This document shows positions 1 through 7,247 of a stretch of DNA of 14,937 nt, in pieces. The notes beneath the pieces were generated by a model, which saw nothing but the letters and a program-made list of their open reading frames with translations, ran no database searches and was not told the DNA's origin. Position numbers and translations under genes: made by a program. Every line of letters begins with the position of its first letter. The first letter of the stretch is position 1. Source of the stretch: RGIG1828 sp045654685 (GTDB lineage: Bacteria > Bacillota > Clostridia > UMGS1810); contig JAZONV010000050.1 in NCBI GenBank assembly GCA_045654685.1, positions 1 through 14,937 of the forward strand, in the 5' to 3' direction.

Positions 1-294
1 TACTATGCAAATAAAAGCATTTAGCCAAATATGTTGAATAACATCGGTGGCCGCAATAAAGAGTGTTGCAACAAAGTTAAACACAAGCCCCCAAATAGTG
101 TGCTTTGCATTGAAAATAATGTTTAACACACTGAAAATTGATGAGATGTCGCAAATCCACAAAATGCTATCAAAACCATTTATTATTCGGTTTACTGCAA
201 TTATGATAATGTTGATTAAAAATATTATTGTATAGAAAATATTATCTTTGTTAAACAGCTTTTTAAAAATATTTTCTTTTTTAAGTGTTTCCAT
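1..294 (-). CDS. PnuC-like membrane transporter, N-terminal part (runs off the window)
   Basis: The first 98 codons of a membrane protein are visible and the rest lies beyond the left edge. The start is the ATG at 294, preceded by AAAGGA at good spacing. After a Lys-rich cytoplasmic N-terminus (residues 1-18) comes a hydrophobic helix (about 20-38), then a segment around residues 48-85 reading DISSIFSVLNIIFNAKH followed by TIWGLVFNFVATLFIAATDV. That pattern (short helix, AK-turn, Gly/Phe/Asn-rich helix) resembles the start of the PnuC nicotinamide riboside transporter core, a vitamin-precursor facilitator. The gene follows the ferredoxin-thioredoxin-reductase-like gene by 14 nt and is probably the distal gene of the aconitase operon. 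The family call rests on a partial sequence; another small-molecule membrane transporter is possible. Confidence 0.5.
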   Translation of the reverse strand, partial: METLKKENIFKKLFNKDNIFYTIIFLINIIIIAVNRIINGFDSILWICDISSIFSVLNIIFNAKHTIWGLVFNFVATLFIAATDVIQHIWLNAFICIV

Positions 295-308
295 AATTTT
301 CCTTTGAG

Positions 309-506
309 TTATTTAGATTTATAGTAGAGCATACAATGACAAAAGCCTTCAAAATCAGGATCGGCAATCTGTTCTCTGAATTCTTTACAGATACATTTAT
401 ACTCTTCCGTTCTTTGAACTCTGCAGGGACAATATCCACCTTTTGCTTTGAGACCTTCTTGTATGGTCCTTACAACTTCTTTATCGGGATTGAATGTCAC
501 TTTCAT
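309..506 (-). CDS. Ferredoxin-thioredoxin reductase catalytic-domain protein (short form)
   Basis: This 65-aa cytoplasmic protein has three Cys-X-Cys pairs: CPC at 26-28, CIC at 38-40 and CHC at 56-58. These match the Cys-Pro-Cys and Cys-His-Cys signatures of the catalytic (beta) subunit of ferredoxin:thioredoxin reductase, which binds a [4Fe-4S] cluster beside a redox-active disulfide. The spacing (9 and 15 residues between pairs) differs from the plant/cyanobacterial CPC-X16-CPC-X8-CHC arrangement, and the protein is about half the plant length. Short free-standing versions occur in anaerobes; their partner and substrate are not established. A clear AAGGAG site precedes the ATG. It lies 36 nt after isocitrate dehydrogenase and 14 nt before the PnuC-like gene, so it is probably co-transcribed. 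Family call confident; physiological role unknown. Confidence 0.85.
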   Translation of the reverse strand: MKVTFNPDKEVVRTIQEGLKAKGGYCPCRVQRTEEYKCICKEFREQIADPDFEGFCHCMLYYKSK

Positions 507-542
507 AGTATTGCTCCTTTATTTTTATTTGAATGACCTATA

Positions 543-1754
543 TTAAAGAAGTTTTTCAAGTCTTACTCCAACTTCTTTAAGGAATGTTTCGGTGTCAACT
601 TTCTGTTTGTTTTCAAGAGATGAAAGAAGATAGAGGTCACCTGTCATTACGCCTTCTTCAATGGTCTGAATTGTGGCTTTTTCTAAGTTATCAGCAAATG
701 CCACAAGTTCATCAAGACCGTCAAGCTCACCTCTTTTTCTGAGTGCTCCAGTCCATGCAAAGAGAGTTGCAACAGAGTTTGTTGAAGTTGTTTCACCTTT
801 GAGGTGTTTGTAATAGTGGCGCTGAACTGTTCCATGAGCTGCTTCATATTCATATACACCTTCGGGTGATACGAGAACTGATGTCATCATCGCAAGACTT
901 CCGTATGCAGTTGCAACCATGTCACTCATAACGTCCCCGTCATAGTTTTTGCAAGCCCAGATATATCCGCCCTCTGAACGAACAACTCTTGCTACTGCAT
1001 CGTCTATGAGAGTGTAGAAATATTCAATGCCTGCATTTTCAAATTTTTCTTTATATTCATTTTCAAAAATTTCAGCAAAAATATCTTTGAAGCGATGGTC
1101 ATATTTTTTACTGATTGTATCTTTTGTTGCAAACCAGATGTCCTGTTTTGTGTCGAGAGCATAGTTAAAGCAACTTCTTGCAAAACTTGAGATGGACTTA
1201 TCTGTGTTGTGAAGTCCCTGAATGATACCATCTGTTCCTTTGAATTCATGGATTAACTGACGGGTTTCATTTCCGTCTTTATCTGTGCAAACGAGTTCAC
1301 ATTTTGAACCCTCGCAAACCTGCATTTCTGTGTTTTTATACACATCGCCGTATGCATGACGGGCAATGGTGATAGGTTTTGTCCATGTGGGGATATATGG
1401 TGTTATGCCCTTTACAATAATGGGTGTACGGAAAACTGTACCGTCAAGAAGTGCTCTGATTGTTCCGTTGGGAGACTTCCACATTTCCTTGAGGTTATAT
1501 TCATCCATTCTTGCAGCGTTTGGTGTGATTGTTGCACATTTTACCGCTACACCGTATTTCTTTGTTGCTTCAGCACTATCAATTGTCACCTGGTCATTGG
1601 TTTCATTTCTGTATTCAAGACCAAGGTCATAATATTCAGTTTTCAGATCTACATATGGTGTGAGAAGTATATCCTTTATCATCTGCCATATGATTCTTGT
1701 CATTTCGTCTCCGTCCATCTCAACGAGAGGAGTTTTCATAGGTATTTTTACCAT
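543..1754 (-). CDS. icd: Isocitrate dehydrogenase, NADP-type (eukaryotic-like homodimeric class)
   Basis: This cytoplasmic enzyme converts isocitrate to 2-oxoglutarate and CO2 with reduction of NADP+. The 403-aa product aligns by eye with the homodimeric class typified by human IDH1/IDH2, not with E. coli Icd. Visible landmarks are the substrate loop KSPNGTIR (93-100), Arg132 in ARHAYGD, the catalytic Tyr139 and Lys211, metal-binding Asp residues in LIDDAVA (249-255) and NYDGDVMSD (270-278), and the cofactor loop HGTVQRH (307-313), whose Arg-His favours NADP+. An in-frame ATG nine bases upstream (1763) abuts the AAAAGGA site directly, leaving no spacing. The ATG at 1754 has correct spacing and is the chosen start. 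It follows the SGNH hydrolase by 23 nt in the aconitase operon, so aconitase and this enzyme supply 2-oxoglutarate for glutamate synthesis. Confidence 0.95.
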   Translation of the reverse strand: MVKIPMKTPLVEMDGDEMTRIIWQMIKDILLTPYVDLKTEYYDLGLEYRNETNDQVTIDSAEATKKYGVAVKCATITPNAARMDEYNLKEMWKSPNGTIRALLDGTVFRTPIIVKGITPYIPTWTKPITIARHAYGDVYKNTEMQVCEGSKCELVCTDKDGNETRQLIHEFKGTDGIIQGLHNTDKSISSFARSCFNYALDTKQDIWFATKDTISKKYDHRFKDIFAEIFENEYKEKFENAGIEYFYTLIDDAVARVVRSEGGYIWACKNYDGDVMSDMVATAYGSLAMMTSVLVSPEGVYEYEAAHGTVQRHYYKHLKGETTSTNSVATLFAWTGALRKRGELDGLDELVAFADNLEKATIQTIEEGVMTGDLYLLSSLENKQKVDTETFLKEVGVRLEKLL

Positions 1755-1777
1755 ATTTATCATTCCTTTTCTTTTTA

Positions 1778-2566
1778 TTATTTATCCTGGTTATAACTAT
1801 AGGGTGTTCCGATCAATCCAACCTGATTGAAATCAGATGGATTGTTTCTGATTATCCAGTCTATGTAAGACATTACCATTTTTGCAAACAAAGCATATCC
1901 TGTGGGAGTCATATGCCCCAGGAAGAAAGTTTCCCTGAATTTTTCATCAAATGTGGGTGCATATTTTTCAAGGTCGATAATGTAGGTGTTTTCATAGACC
2001 TTTGCAAGACATCTGATTGCTTCATTCCACTCAATTCTTTTTTTAATCTTTTCCGCACTGTAGCCGGTGTCATCAGGCATTGTTACAAGAAAGAACTTTG
2101 CCTTTGGCTGTTTGCGTTTCAGGGCTTTTATGATATTGCCGTAGCATGTCATAAAACTCTTGTCATCCCACACTGTAAGTTCTTTGCTTTTATAGGGGTC
2201 TCCCAATGCTCCGTCTTTGTTGTGGTCATTGATTCCAAGAGCGATTATATATGCCTGACAGAGTTTCTCATACTCAAAAGCACCACACTCTGAACCAAAG
2301 GATGTGATAAATGCCTCTGCTGTCATTCCGCCTCTGGAAAAATTGTACACCTTGCTTCCAAGTGCTCTTGCCATAAACTGACCCCAGGAATATTCATAAA
2401 AATCGTGATAGCCTTTTATGCCCTCTTCAAAGGATTCAAATTCTCCCGAAGAAAGACTATCCCCTACTATTCCGATTGTGCGGAAAATCTTACAAAATCC
2501 ACCATCATCAACAATTCTGTCAAGGGGTTTTTCATTTTCGTTTGCGTAATAAAGGTTTATGTCCAT
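1778..2566 (-). CDS. SGNH/GDSL-family hydrolase between aconitase and isocitrate dehydrogenase
   Basis: This 262-aa protein carries the blocks of the SGNH/GDSL esterase superfamily: nucleophile Ser37 in GIVGDSLS (block I), oxyanion glycines in NFSRGG near 75-80 (block II), Asn113 in ALGIND (block III), and the catalytic His218 in GHMTPTGY (block V). The usual Asp three residues before the His is not obvious. No signal peptide is seen, so it is probably cytoplasmic. The open frame extends upstream to 2671, but that would overlap the aconitase gene; the ATG at 2566 follows a GGGGGAT site and sits 13 nt after the aconitase stop. Family members remove acyl or acetyl groups from sugars, lipids or other esters; the substrate cannot be inferred. 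Its place between two TCA-cycle genes is unusual. Confidence 0.85.
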   Translation of the reverse strand: MDINLYYANENEKPLDRIVDDGGFCKIFRTIGIVGDSLSSGEFESFEEGIKGYHDFYEYSWGQFMARALGSKVYNFSRGGMTAEAFITSFGSECGAFEYEKLCQAYIIALGINDHNKDGALGDPYKSKELTVWDDKSFMTCYGNIIKALKRKQPKAKFFLVTMPDDTGYSAEKIKKRIEWNEAIRCLAKVYENTYIIDLEKYAPTFDEKFRETFFLGHMTPTGYALFAKMVMSYIDWIIRNNPSDFNQVGLIGTPYSYNQDK

Positions 2567-2579
2567 TTCACAATCCCCC

Positions 2580-4517
2580 TTATTTATTGAGTTGATCCTT
2601 TGTGTAACTGAGAAGTCCTCCTGAAAGTACAATTTCTTTTGCTCTTTCAGAAAGTTCACATTCACACTCAATATCTTCGCCTTTTGTTTTATTTGTAATT
2701 ACGATATTCTTTCCGTTTTTGATTGCATCTTTAAGATTGTTCATAGAAATATCATCATTTAAGTCAAACTTATCATAGTCTGCTTCATTCTTAAATGTGA
2801 GGGGAAGGATTCCCGCATTTATGAGATTTGCTCTGTGGATTCTTGCAAAAGATTTAACCACAACTGCTTTTACACCAAGATAGAGGGGAGCAAGTGCGGC
2901 GTGTTCTCTTGATGAACCCTGACCATAGTTTGCGCCTCCGACAATTATGCTCTTGCCCATTTCTTTTGCTCTTTCGGGGAATTTCTCATCGCATACTGTG
3001 AAACAATGATTTGATATTGCAGGAATGTTTGAACGAAGAGGAAGAATTTTTGCACCTGCAGGCATAATGTGGTCTGTGGTAATGTTATCTTCAACTTTGA
3101 GTGAACATTTGCAATCTATGCTGTCTGAAAGAGGCTCTGTTTTGGGGAATGGTTTGATGTTTGGTCCGCGAAGAACTTCTACAGAATCCATGTCCTTTTC
3201 ATCACAGGGTTTTTCTATCATATTGTCATTGATGATAAATTCATCAGGCATTTTAAATTCAGGCATATCACCGAGAGTTCTTGGGTCGGTGAGGAATCCC
3301 TTGATTGCAGAAGCGGCTGCAACTTCGGGGGATACAAGATATACTTTACCGTCTTTTGTTCCGGATCTGCCTTCAAAGTTACGGTTGAAGGTACGAAGTG
3401 AAATACCGCCGGAGTTTGGAGACTGTCCCATACCGATACAAGGTCCGCAGGCACTTTCCAAAATTCTGGCACCTGCATCTATCATAACAGAAAGTGCACC
3501 GTTTTGAGCAAGCATGTTGAGAACCTGTTTTGAACCGGGAGCGATGGAAAGAGATACATCAGGGTGAACAGTTTTGCCTTTTAAGATGTGGGCAACTTTC
3601 ATCATATCCTGAAGTGAAGAGTTTGTGCATGAACCTATGCACACCTGATCAATCTTCATTTCACCGATTTCGGAAAGAGTCTTTACATTATCGGGCATAT
3701 GAGGGCATGCCGCCATAGGCTCGATTTTGGAAAGGTCAATATCTATTACTTCATCATATACTGCATCGTCATCAGCCTTAAGCTCTGTCCATACTTCTTC
3801 TCTCTTCTGAGCTTTGAGGAACTGTCTTGTTGTTTCATCAGAGGGGAAGATTGATGTGGTTGCACCAAGTTCTGCTCCCATATTTGTGATTGTTGCACGT
3901 TCGGGAACAGAAAGACTCTTTACGCCTTCACCGCAGTATTCAATAACCTTTCCGACACCGCCTTTTACAGACATTCTTTTCAAAACTTCCAAAATTACGT
4001 CCTTTGCGGCACACCATGGAGAAAGAGCACCTGTAAGATTAACTTTCACAATATTTGGATATGTGATATAGTATGCACCACCGCCCATTGCAACTGCAAC
4101 ATCAAGTCCGCCTGCACCGATTGCTATCATACCGATACCGCCACCTGTGGGAGTATGGCTGTCAGAACCGATGAGAGTTTTTCCGGGAATTCCGAAACGT
4201 TCAAGGTGAACCTGATGACAGATTCCGTTTCCGGGACGTGAAAAATATATGCCGTGTTTCTTTGCAACAGAACCGATAAAGCGGTGATCGTCTGCATTTT
4301 CAAAACCTGACTGAAGTGTGTTGTGATCTATGTAGGCAACGGAACGTTCTGTCTGAACTCTTGGGATTCCGATTGCTTCAAACTCAAGATATGCCATTGT
4401 TCCTGTGGCATCCTGAGTGAGAGTCTGGTCAATTCTGATTCCTATTTCTTTCCCTTTTTCAAAAACACCGTCTACTGTATGTGCTTTAAGTATTTTTTCG
4501 GTTAATGTCAAACCCAT
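2580..4517 (-). CDS. Aconitate hydratase (about 645-aa, Aquifex-type aconitase)
   Basis: Aconitase interconverts citrate and isocitrate through cis-aconitate with a [4Fe-4S] cluster. The cluster ligands are visible as Cys297 in CIGSCTNSS and Cys357/Cys360 in ESACGPCIGMG. SDSHTPTGGGIG (118-128) is a classical family motif, and the C-terminal swivel domain contains GANYGQGSSREHAAL (528-542) with substrate-binding Ser/Arg. At 645 aa it matches the shorter bacterial/archaeal monofunctional group rather than the ~890-aa AcnA/IRP type. The order is catalytic domains then swivel on one chain, unlike split LeuC/LeuD isomerases. An AGGA site precedes the ATG at 4517. It is the first gene of the operon and is read from the promoter at 4588-4616. 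No citrate synthase gene is in the window. Confidence 0.93.
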   Translation of the reverse strand: MGLTLTEKILKAHTVDGVFEKGKEIGIRIDQTLTQDATGTMAYLEFEAIGIPRVQTERSVAYIDHNTLQSGFENADDHRFIGSVAKKHGIYFSRPGNGICHQVHLERFGIPGKTLIGSDSHTPTGGGIGMIAIGAGGLDVAVAMGGGAYYITYPNIVKVNLTGALSPWCAAKDVILEVLKRMSVKGGVGKVIEYCGEGVKSLSVPERATITNMGAELGATTSIFPSDETTRQFLKAQKREEVWTELKADDDAVYDEVIDIDLSKIEPMAACPHMPDNVKTLSEIGEMKIDQVCIGSCTNSSLQDMMKVAHILKGKTVHPDVSLSIAPGSKQVLNMLAQNGALSVMIDAGARILESACGPCIGMGQSPNSGGISLRTFNRNFEGRSGTKDGKVYLVSPEVAAASAIKGFLTDPRTLGDMPEFKMPDEFIINDNMIEKPCDEKDMDSVEVLRGPNIKPFPKTEPLSDSIDCKCSLKVEDNITTDHIMPAGAKILPLRSNIPAISNHCFTVCDEKFPERAKEMGKSIIVGGANYGQGSSREHAALAPLYLGVKAVVVKSFARIHRANLINAGILPLTFKNEADYDKFDLNDDISMNNLKDAIKNGKNIVITNKTKGEDIECECELSERAKEIVLSGGLLSYTKDQLNK

Positions 4518-4587
4518 TTGTATTCATCCTTTCTTTTGCTTTTATGCATATTAAAAATTAATATAAAAAGCCAAACTACATCAATTT

Positions 4588-4616
4588 ATAATACCATATA
4601 AGATGGGATATGTCAA
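4588..4616 (-). promoter_or_regulatory. Promoter of the aconitase operon
   Basis: On the minus strand there is TTGACA (4616-4611), a 17-nt spacer and TATTAT (4593-4588), with TGG before the -10 box as in an extended -10 element. It lies about 70 nt upstream of the aconitase start. Confidence 0.8.
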
Positions 4617-4644
4617 ATGTTTATAGGGATTGTTAGTGCCAAAT

Positions 4645-4673
4645 TTGACTTATCGGAATTTTTGTGGTATTAT
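4645..4673 (+). promoter_or_regulatory. Promoter of the stalk-domain/parvulin gene
   Basis: TTGACT (4645-4650), a 17-nt spacer and TATTAT (4668-4673) with an extended TGG before the -10. It points away from the aconitase promoter, the two -35 boxes being 28 nt apart, and both share ATTTGAC-N-TATC and GGTATTATA. It is about 60 nt upstream of the ATG at 4734. Confidence 0.75.
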
Positions 4674-4733
4674 ATTAGAAAGTTCCGGGGCACATATCAA
4701 AATATTTCGTGTGCCGAAAGAAAGGATTTTTAT

Positions 4734-6014
4734 ATGAATATTAAAAGAATTTTAGGATTGCTTCTCGCTTTCTGCCTCATTTTCAGCATTGGAGCATCCG
4801 CAAAAACAATTGAATTTACAATCGGTTCTGCCGATATGTATGTGAAAGACGATGTTATTGAAGCAAAAACCATTGATGCTGTTCCCTACATTAAAAACTC
4901 AAGAACCATGGTTCCCGTAAGAGTTATTTCTGAAAACTTCGGTGCAGAAGTTTCCTGGGATGATGCATCAAGAAAAGTTACTGTCAAATCAGGTGAAACA
5001 ACAATTGAACTTACAATTGATTCTGACACAGCATTGGTTAACGGTGCTCCTACAACCCTTGATACACCTGCAGTTATCAAGGACGGAAGAACAATGGTAC
5101 CTTTGAGATTTGTGGGAGAAGCTCTTGGCAAAAATGTTGAATATGTAGATGCATCAAAGCAGATACTCATTACCGACCACCCATCTGCAATAACCGTTGA
5201 CGGGTATGGCGTAAGCATGGACGATTTGGAAATCGCTTTAAAATATATAGCTTATGTGCCGGGGGATATTACAGAATCTGTTTTAAGCGCTCTTGACTAT
5301 TTTACTCAGGTTATTCCCATAGCAAACGAAGCAAAAGCAAACGGCGTGTATCTTAATGAATCTCAGAAAAAAGAACTTACAGATAGCGTTATGAACGACA
5401 AGGACTTTTATTATTCATCAATTCTCACAGCTCCTCTTATAAAGGTTCTCTCTGACAATCTTCTTGCAAGAACATACATGGATACTCTCCTTGAACAGTA
5501 TCCCATAGGCGATGAATCAATTGCCGATTTTTATAATCAGGCATATGTGAGAGCAAAACACATACTCATTCTCACCTGCGATCCTCAAACAGGAGAACCT
5601 TTTTCCGAAGATAAGCTGTCTGAAGCGAAAAAACAGATTGAAGACATTTCTGCCAAGCTTAAAGAAGGAGCAGATTTTGATACTCTGATGTGGGAATATT
5701 GCCAGGATCCCGGAATTTCCAGTGATCCCGAAGGATATGTGTTTACAGTTGGCGAAATGGTGCCCGAATTTGAAAAGGCCGCATTTGATCTTAAAGAAGG
5801 CGAAATCAGTGACATTGTGGAAACAAGCTATGGATATCATATTCTGAAAAAAGAACCACTTCCCGAAATAAGCGAATATATAAAAATGATTATTGAAAAC
5901 AGCATCGTATCCGAACTTTCAAACAGAATTATGCAAGGATTGACAGATGCTGCCGACATCAAGCTTGTAACTCCCATTGAGACTATGATTGAAGAATTTT
6001 CATATCTCGGATAA
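4734..6014 (+). CDS. Secreted stalk-domain protein with parvulin-type peptidyl-prolyl isomerase domain
   Basis: This 426-aa exported protein starts with a signal peptide (MNIKRILGLLLAFCLIFSIG, likely cleaved after ASA at 21-23). Two copper-amine-oxidase-type 'stalk' motifs follow: RTMVPVRVISENFGAEVSW near 57-75 and RTMVPLRFVGEALGKNV near 119-135. A helical SurA/PrsA-like region (about 160-265) leads to a parvulin domain (271-373) with RAKHILI, FDTLMWEYCQDPG, FTVGEMVPEFEKAAF and YGYHILK. Proteins with this domain help exported proteins fold outside the membrane, like PrsA. No lipobox cysteine is positioned after the signal, so unlike PrsA it is probably anchored, if at all, by the stalk domains. 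The open frame reaches 4617, but the ATG at 4734 has an AAAGGA site and creates the signal peptide. Monocistronic, ending at a strong terminator. Confidence 0.9.
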   Translation: MNIKRILGLLLAFCLIFSIGASAKTIEFTIGSADMYVKDDVIEAKTIDAVPYIKNSRTMVPVRVISENFGAEVSWDDASRKVTVKSGETTIELTIDSDTALVNGAPTTLDTPAVIKDGRTMVPLRFVGEALGKNVEYVDASKQILITDHPSAITVDGYGVSMDDLEIALKYIAYVPGDITESVLSALDYFTQVIPIANEAKANGVYLNESQKKELTDSVMNDKDFYYSSILTAPLIKVLSDNLLARTYMDTLLEQYPIGDESIADFYNQAYVRAKHILILTCDPQTGEPFSEDKLSEAKKQIEDISAKLKEGADFDTLMWEYCQDPGISSDPEGYVFTVGEMVPEFEKAAFDLKEGEISDIVETSYGYHILKKEPLPEISEYIKMIIENSIVSELSNRIMQGLTDAADIKLVTPIETMIEEFSYLG

Positions 6015-6020
6015 AATAAT

Positions 6021-6064
6021 GGAGCGTAAATTAGTTCATACGAATTAATTTACGCTCCTTTTGA
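6021..6064 (+). terminator. Rho-independent terminator after the parvulin gene
   Basis: A 13-bp perfect stem (6021-6033 with 6046-6058), extendable by four more pairs to a 4-nt loop (6038-6041), is followed by TTTT. It lies six bases after the stop codon. Confidence 0.9.
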
Positions 6065-6210
6065 TTTTCGAAGTAATTCTCTTTATCATATTTTCCCTCT
6101 TGATCTTCAGCAACCCAACTGTCGGTAACAGGCAGGTCGTGTTTATAATGTACATAAATGAAACTAACATGGAGTTCCCCTTTGTATAGTTTAATTATAT
6201 CACCACAAAA
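6031..6210 (-). pseudogene. Possible 3' remnant of an unrecognised gene
   Basis: On the minus strand a 59-codon frame without any ATG, GTG or TTG start ends at a TAA (6033-6031) inside the terminator hairpin. Its C-terminal half (with HDLPVTDSWVAEDQEGKYDK) is hydrophilic and looks like real protein, which suggests the tail of a deleted gene. I recognise no family. The upstream part overlaps the AbrB-operon promoter region. A chance frame is a real possibility. Confidence 0.2.
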
Positions 6211-6221
6211 TCATAAAAATC

Positions 6222-6268
6222 TTGACACTAACAGGTTATTGTGGTATGATTAATCATACTAATCATAC
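6222..6268 (+). promoter_or_regulatory. AbrB/ABC operon promoter with overlapping palindromic operator
   Basis: TTGACA (6222-6227), a 17-nt spacer and TATGAT (6245-6250) with a TGG extension form a near-consensus promoter. A perfect 16-bp palindrome, GTATGATTAATCATAC (6244-6259), covers the -10 box, and AATCATAC is repeated once more up to 6268, just before the AAAGGAG site. Placement over the -10 and transcription start suggests a repressor site, probably for the first gene's product. Confidence 0.75.
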
Positions 6269-6283
6269 AAAGGAGCTGGGGAC

Positions 6284-6496
6284 ATGAATATACCGGCAGG
6301 AAAACATGCTTGGATGGTCAAAATCGGCGAAAAGGGACAATTTGTTATCCCCAAAGAAGCAAGAGAAATCTTTGACCTGCAACCGGGAGATGAGATTCTG
6401 GTTCTCGGAGACAAGGACAGAGGAATTGCCATTCTTCCAAAATCAAAGCAACAAGAGCATATCAACAGAATTTTCATGGATATGGATGAACAATAA
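6284..6496 (+). CDS. AbrB/MazE/SpoVT-family DNA-binding regulator
   Basis: This 70-aa protein has the swapped-hairpin AbrB fold signature at about residues 12-52: VKIGEKGQFVIPKEAREIF, then LQPGDEILVLGDKDRGIAIL. Such proteins dimerise and bind short palindromes. AAAGGAG precedes the ATG by eight bases. It is the first gene of an operon with an ABC ATPase and permease, an arrangement seen in many Clostridia where a small AbrB-type protein controls an adjacent exporter. The palindrome over the -10 box of its own promoter is the obvious candidate target, so negative autoregulation of the whole operon is inferred. An antitoxin role is less likely because no toxin-like gene follows. Confidence 0.88.
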   Translation: MNIPAGKHAWMVKIGEKGQFVIPKEAREIFDLQPGDEILVLGDKDRGIAILPKSKQQEHINRIFMDMDEQ

Positions 6497-6523
6497 CCGA
6501 AAGGTGTCAGGAGTGAATCGTAA

Positions 6524-7246
6524 ATGCTGGCTATTGAAACTAACAATTTAACTAAAAAATACAAAGACAAAACTGCTGTAAACAGTATAAATCTGAAAAT
6601 AAATCAAGGTGAGTTGTTTGCTCTCCTTGGCACAAATGGTGCCGGAAAAACAACTACAATAAAAATGTTGTCAACTTTGATTTTGCCGACAGAGGGTAAA
6701 ATCAAAATTAACGGATTGGATATGGGTAGAGACAGACAGAAAATAAAAGATATGCTGAATATGTCTCCCCAGGAAACCGCAATTGCTCCAAATCTTTCCG
6801 TAAAGGAAAATCTGGATTTTATGGCAGGGGTATATCAGATTTCAAACAAGCATGAAAAAATCGGGGAATTGATCAAAATGTTCAAGCTGGATGAAGTGCT
6901 GAATCAAAAAGCAAAAACCCTATCCGGCGGATGGCAAAGAAAAGTTTCCATTGCAATTTCATTAATCAACGACCCAGAGATATTATTTTTGGATGAACCA
7001 ACACTTGGCCTTGATGTAATTGCAAGAAAAGAGTTGTGGGCTGTTATCGAAAAATTAAAGAAAAAAATAACCATAATACTGACAACACATTATATGGAAG
7101 AAGCAGAAAGTTTGTCTGACAAAATAGGCATTATGGCAAAAGGAAATCTGGTTGCCGTAGGAACTGCAACTGAACTGACAGAACAAACAGGCGCCAAAAA
7201 TTTCGAAGATGCATTTGTGAAAATCGCTTCAGGGGGTGAATTATAA
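6524..7246 (+). CDS. ABC transporter ATP-binding protein (ABC-2 exporter type)
   Basis: This 240-aa ATPase has all nucleotide-binding motifs: Walker A GTNGAGKTT (36-44), Q-loop Gln83, signature LSGGW (133-137, LSGGWQRK in place of the usual LSGGQ), Walker B ILFLDEP (153-159), D-loop LGLD and switch His189 in LTTHYMEE. Sequence and length resemble the drug/bacteriocin/lipid exporter ATPases (CcmA/NatA-like group) that pair with ABC-2 permeases. GGAG stands ten bases before the ATG. It follows the AbrB gene by 27 nt and its stop is one base before the permease ATG, so the two proteins should assemble as a membrane exporter. The substrate cannot be told from sequence. Confidence 0.93.
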   Translation: MLAIETNNLTKKYKDKTAVNSINLKINQGELFALLGTNGAGKTTTIKMLSTLILPTEGKIKINGLDMGRDRQKIKDMLNMSPQETAIAPNLSVKENLDFMAGVYQISNKHEKIGELIKMFKLDEVLNQKAKTLSGGWQRKVSIAISLINDPEILFLDEPTLGLDVIARKELWAVIEKLKKKITIILTTHYMEEAESLSDKIGIMAKGNLVAVGTATELTEQTGAKNFEDAFVKIASGGEL

Positions 7247-7247
7247 T

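Noticed and set aside
47..235. Plus-strand 62-codon frame at the left edge
   Set aside because: It is antisense to the PnuC-like gene, which has a proper ribosome-binding site and membrane-protein composition.
1356..1796. Plus-strand 146-codon frame
   Set aside because: It is the complement of the isocitrate dehydrogenase gene; Cys- and Phe-rich product typical of a shadow frame.
6284..6496. Antitoxin of a toxin-antitoxin pair
   Set aside because: MazE-like antitoxins share the fold, but the next genes are an ABC ATPase and permease, with no toxin-sized gene.
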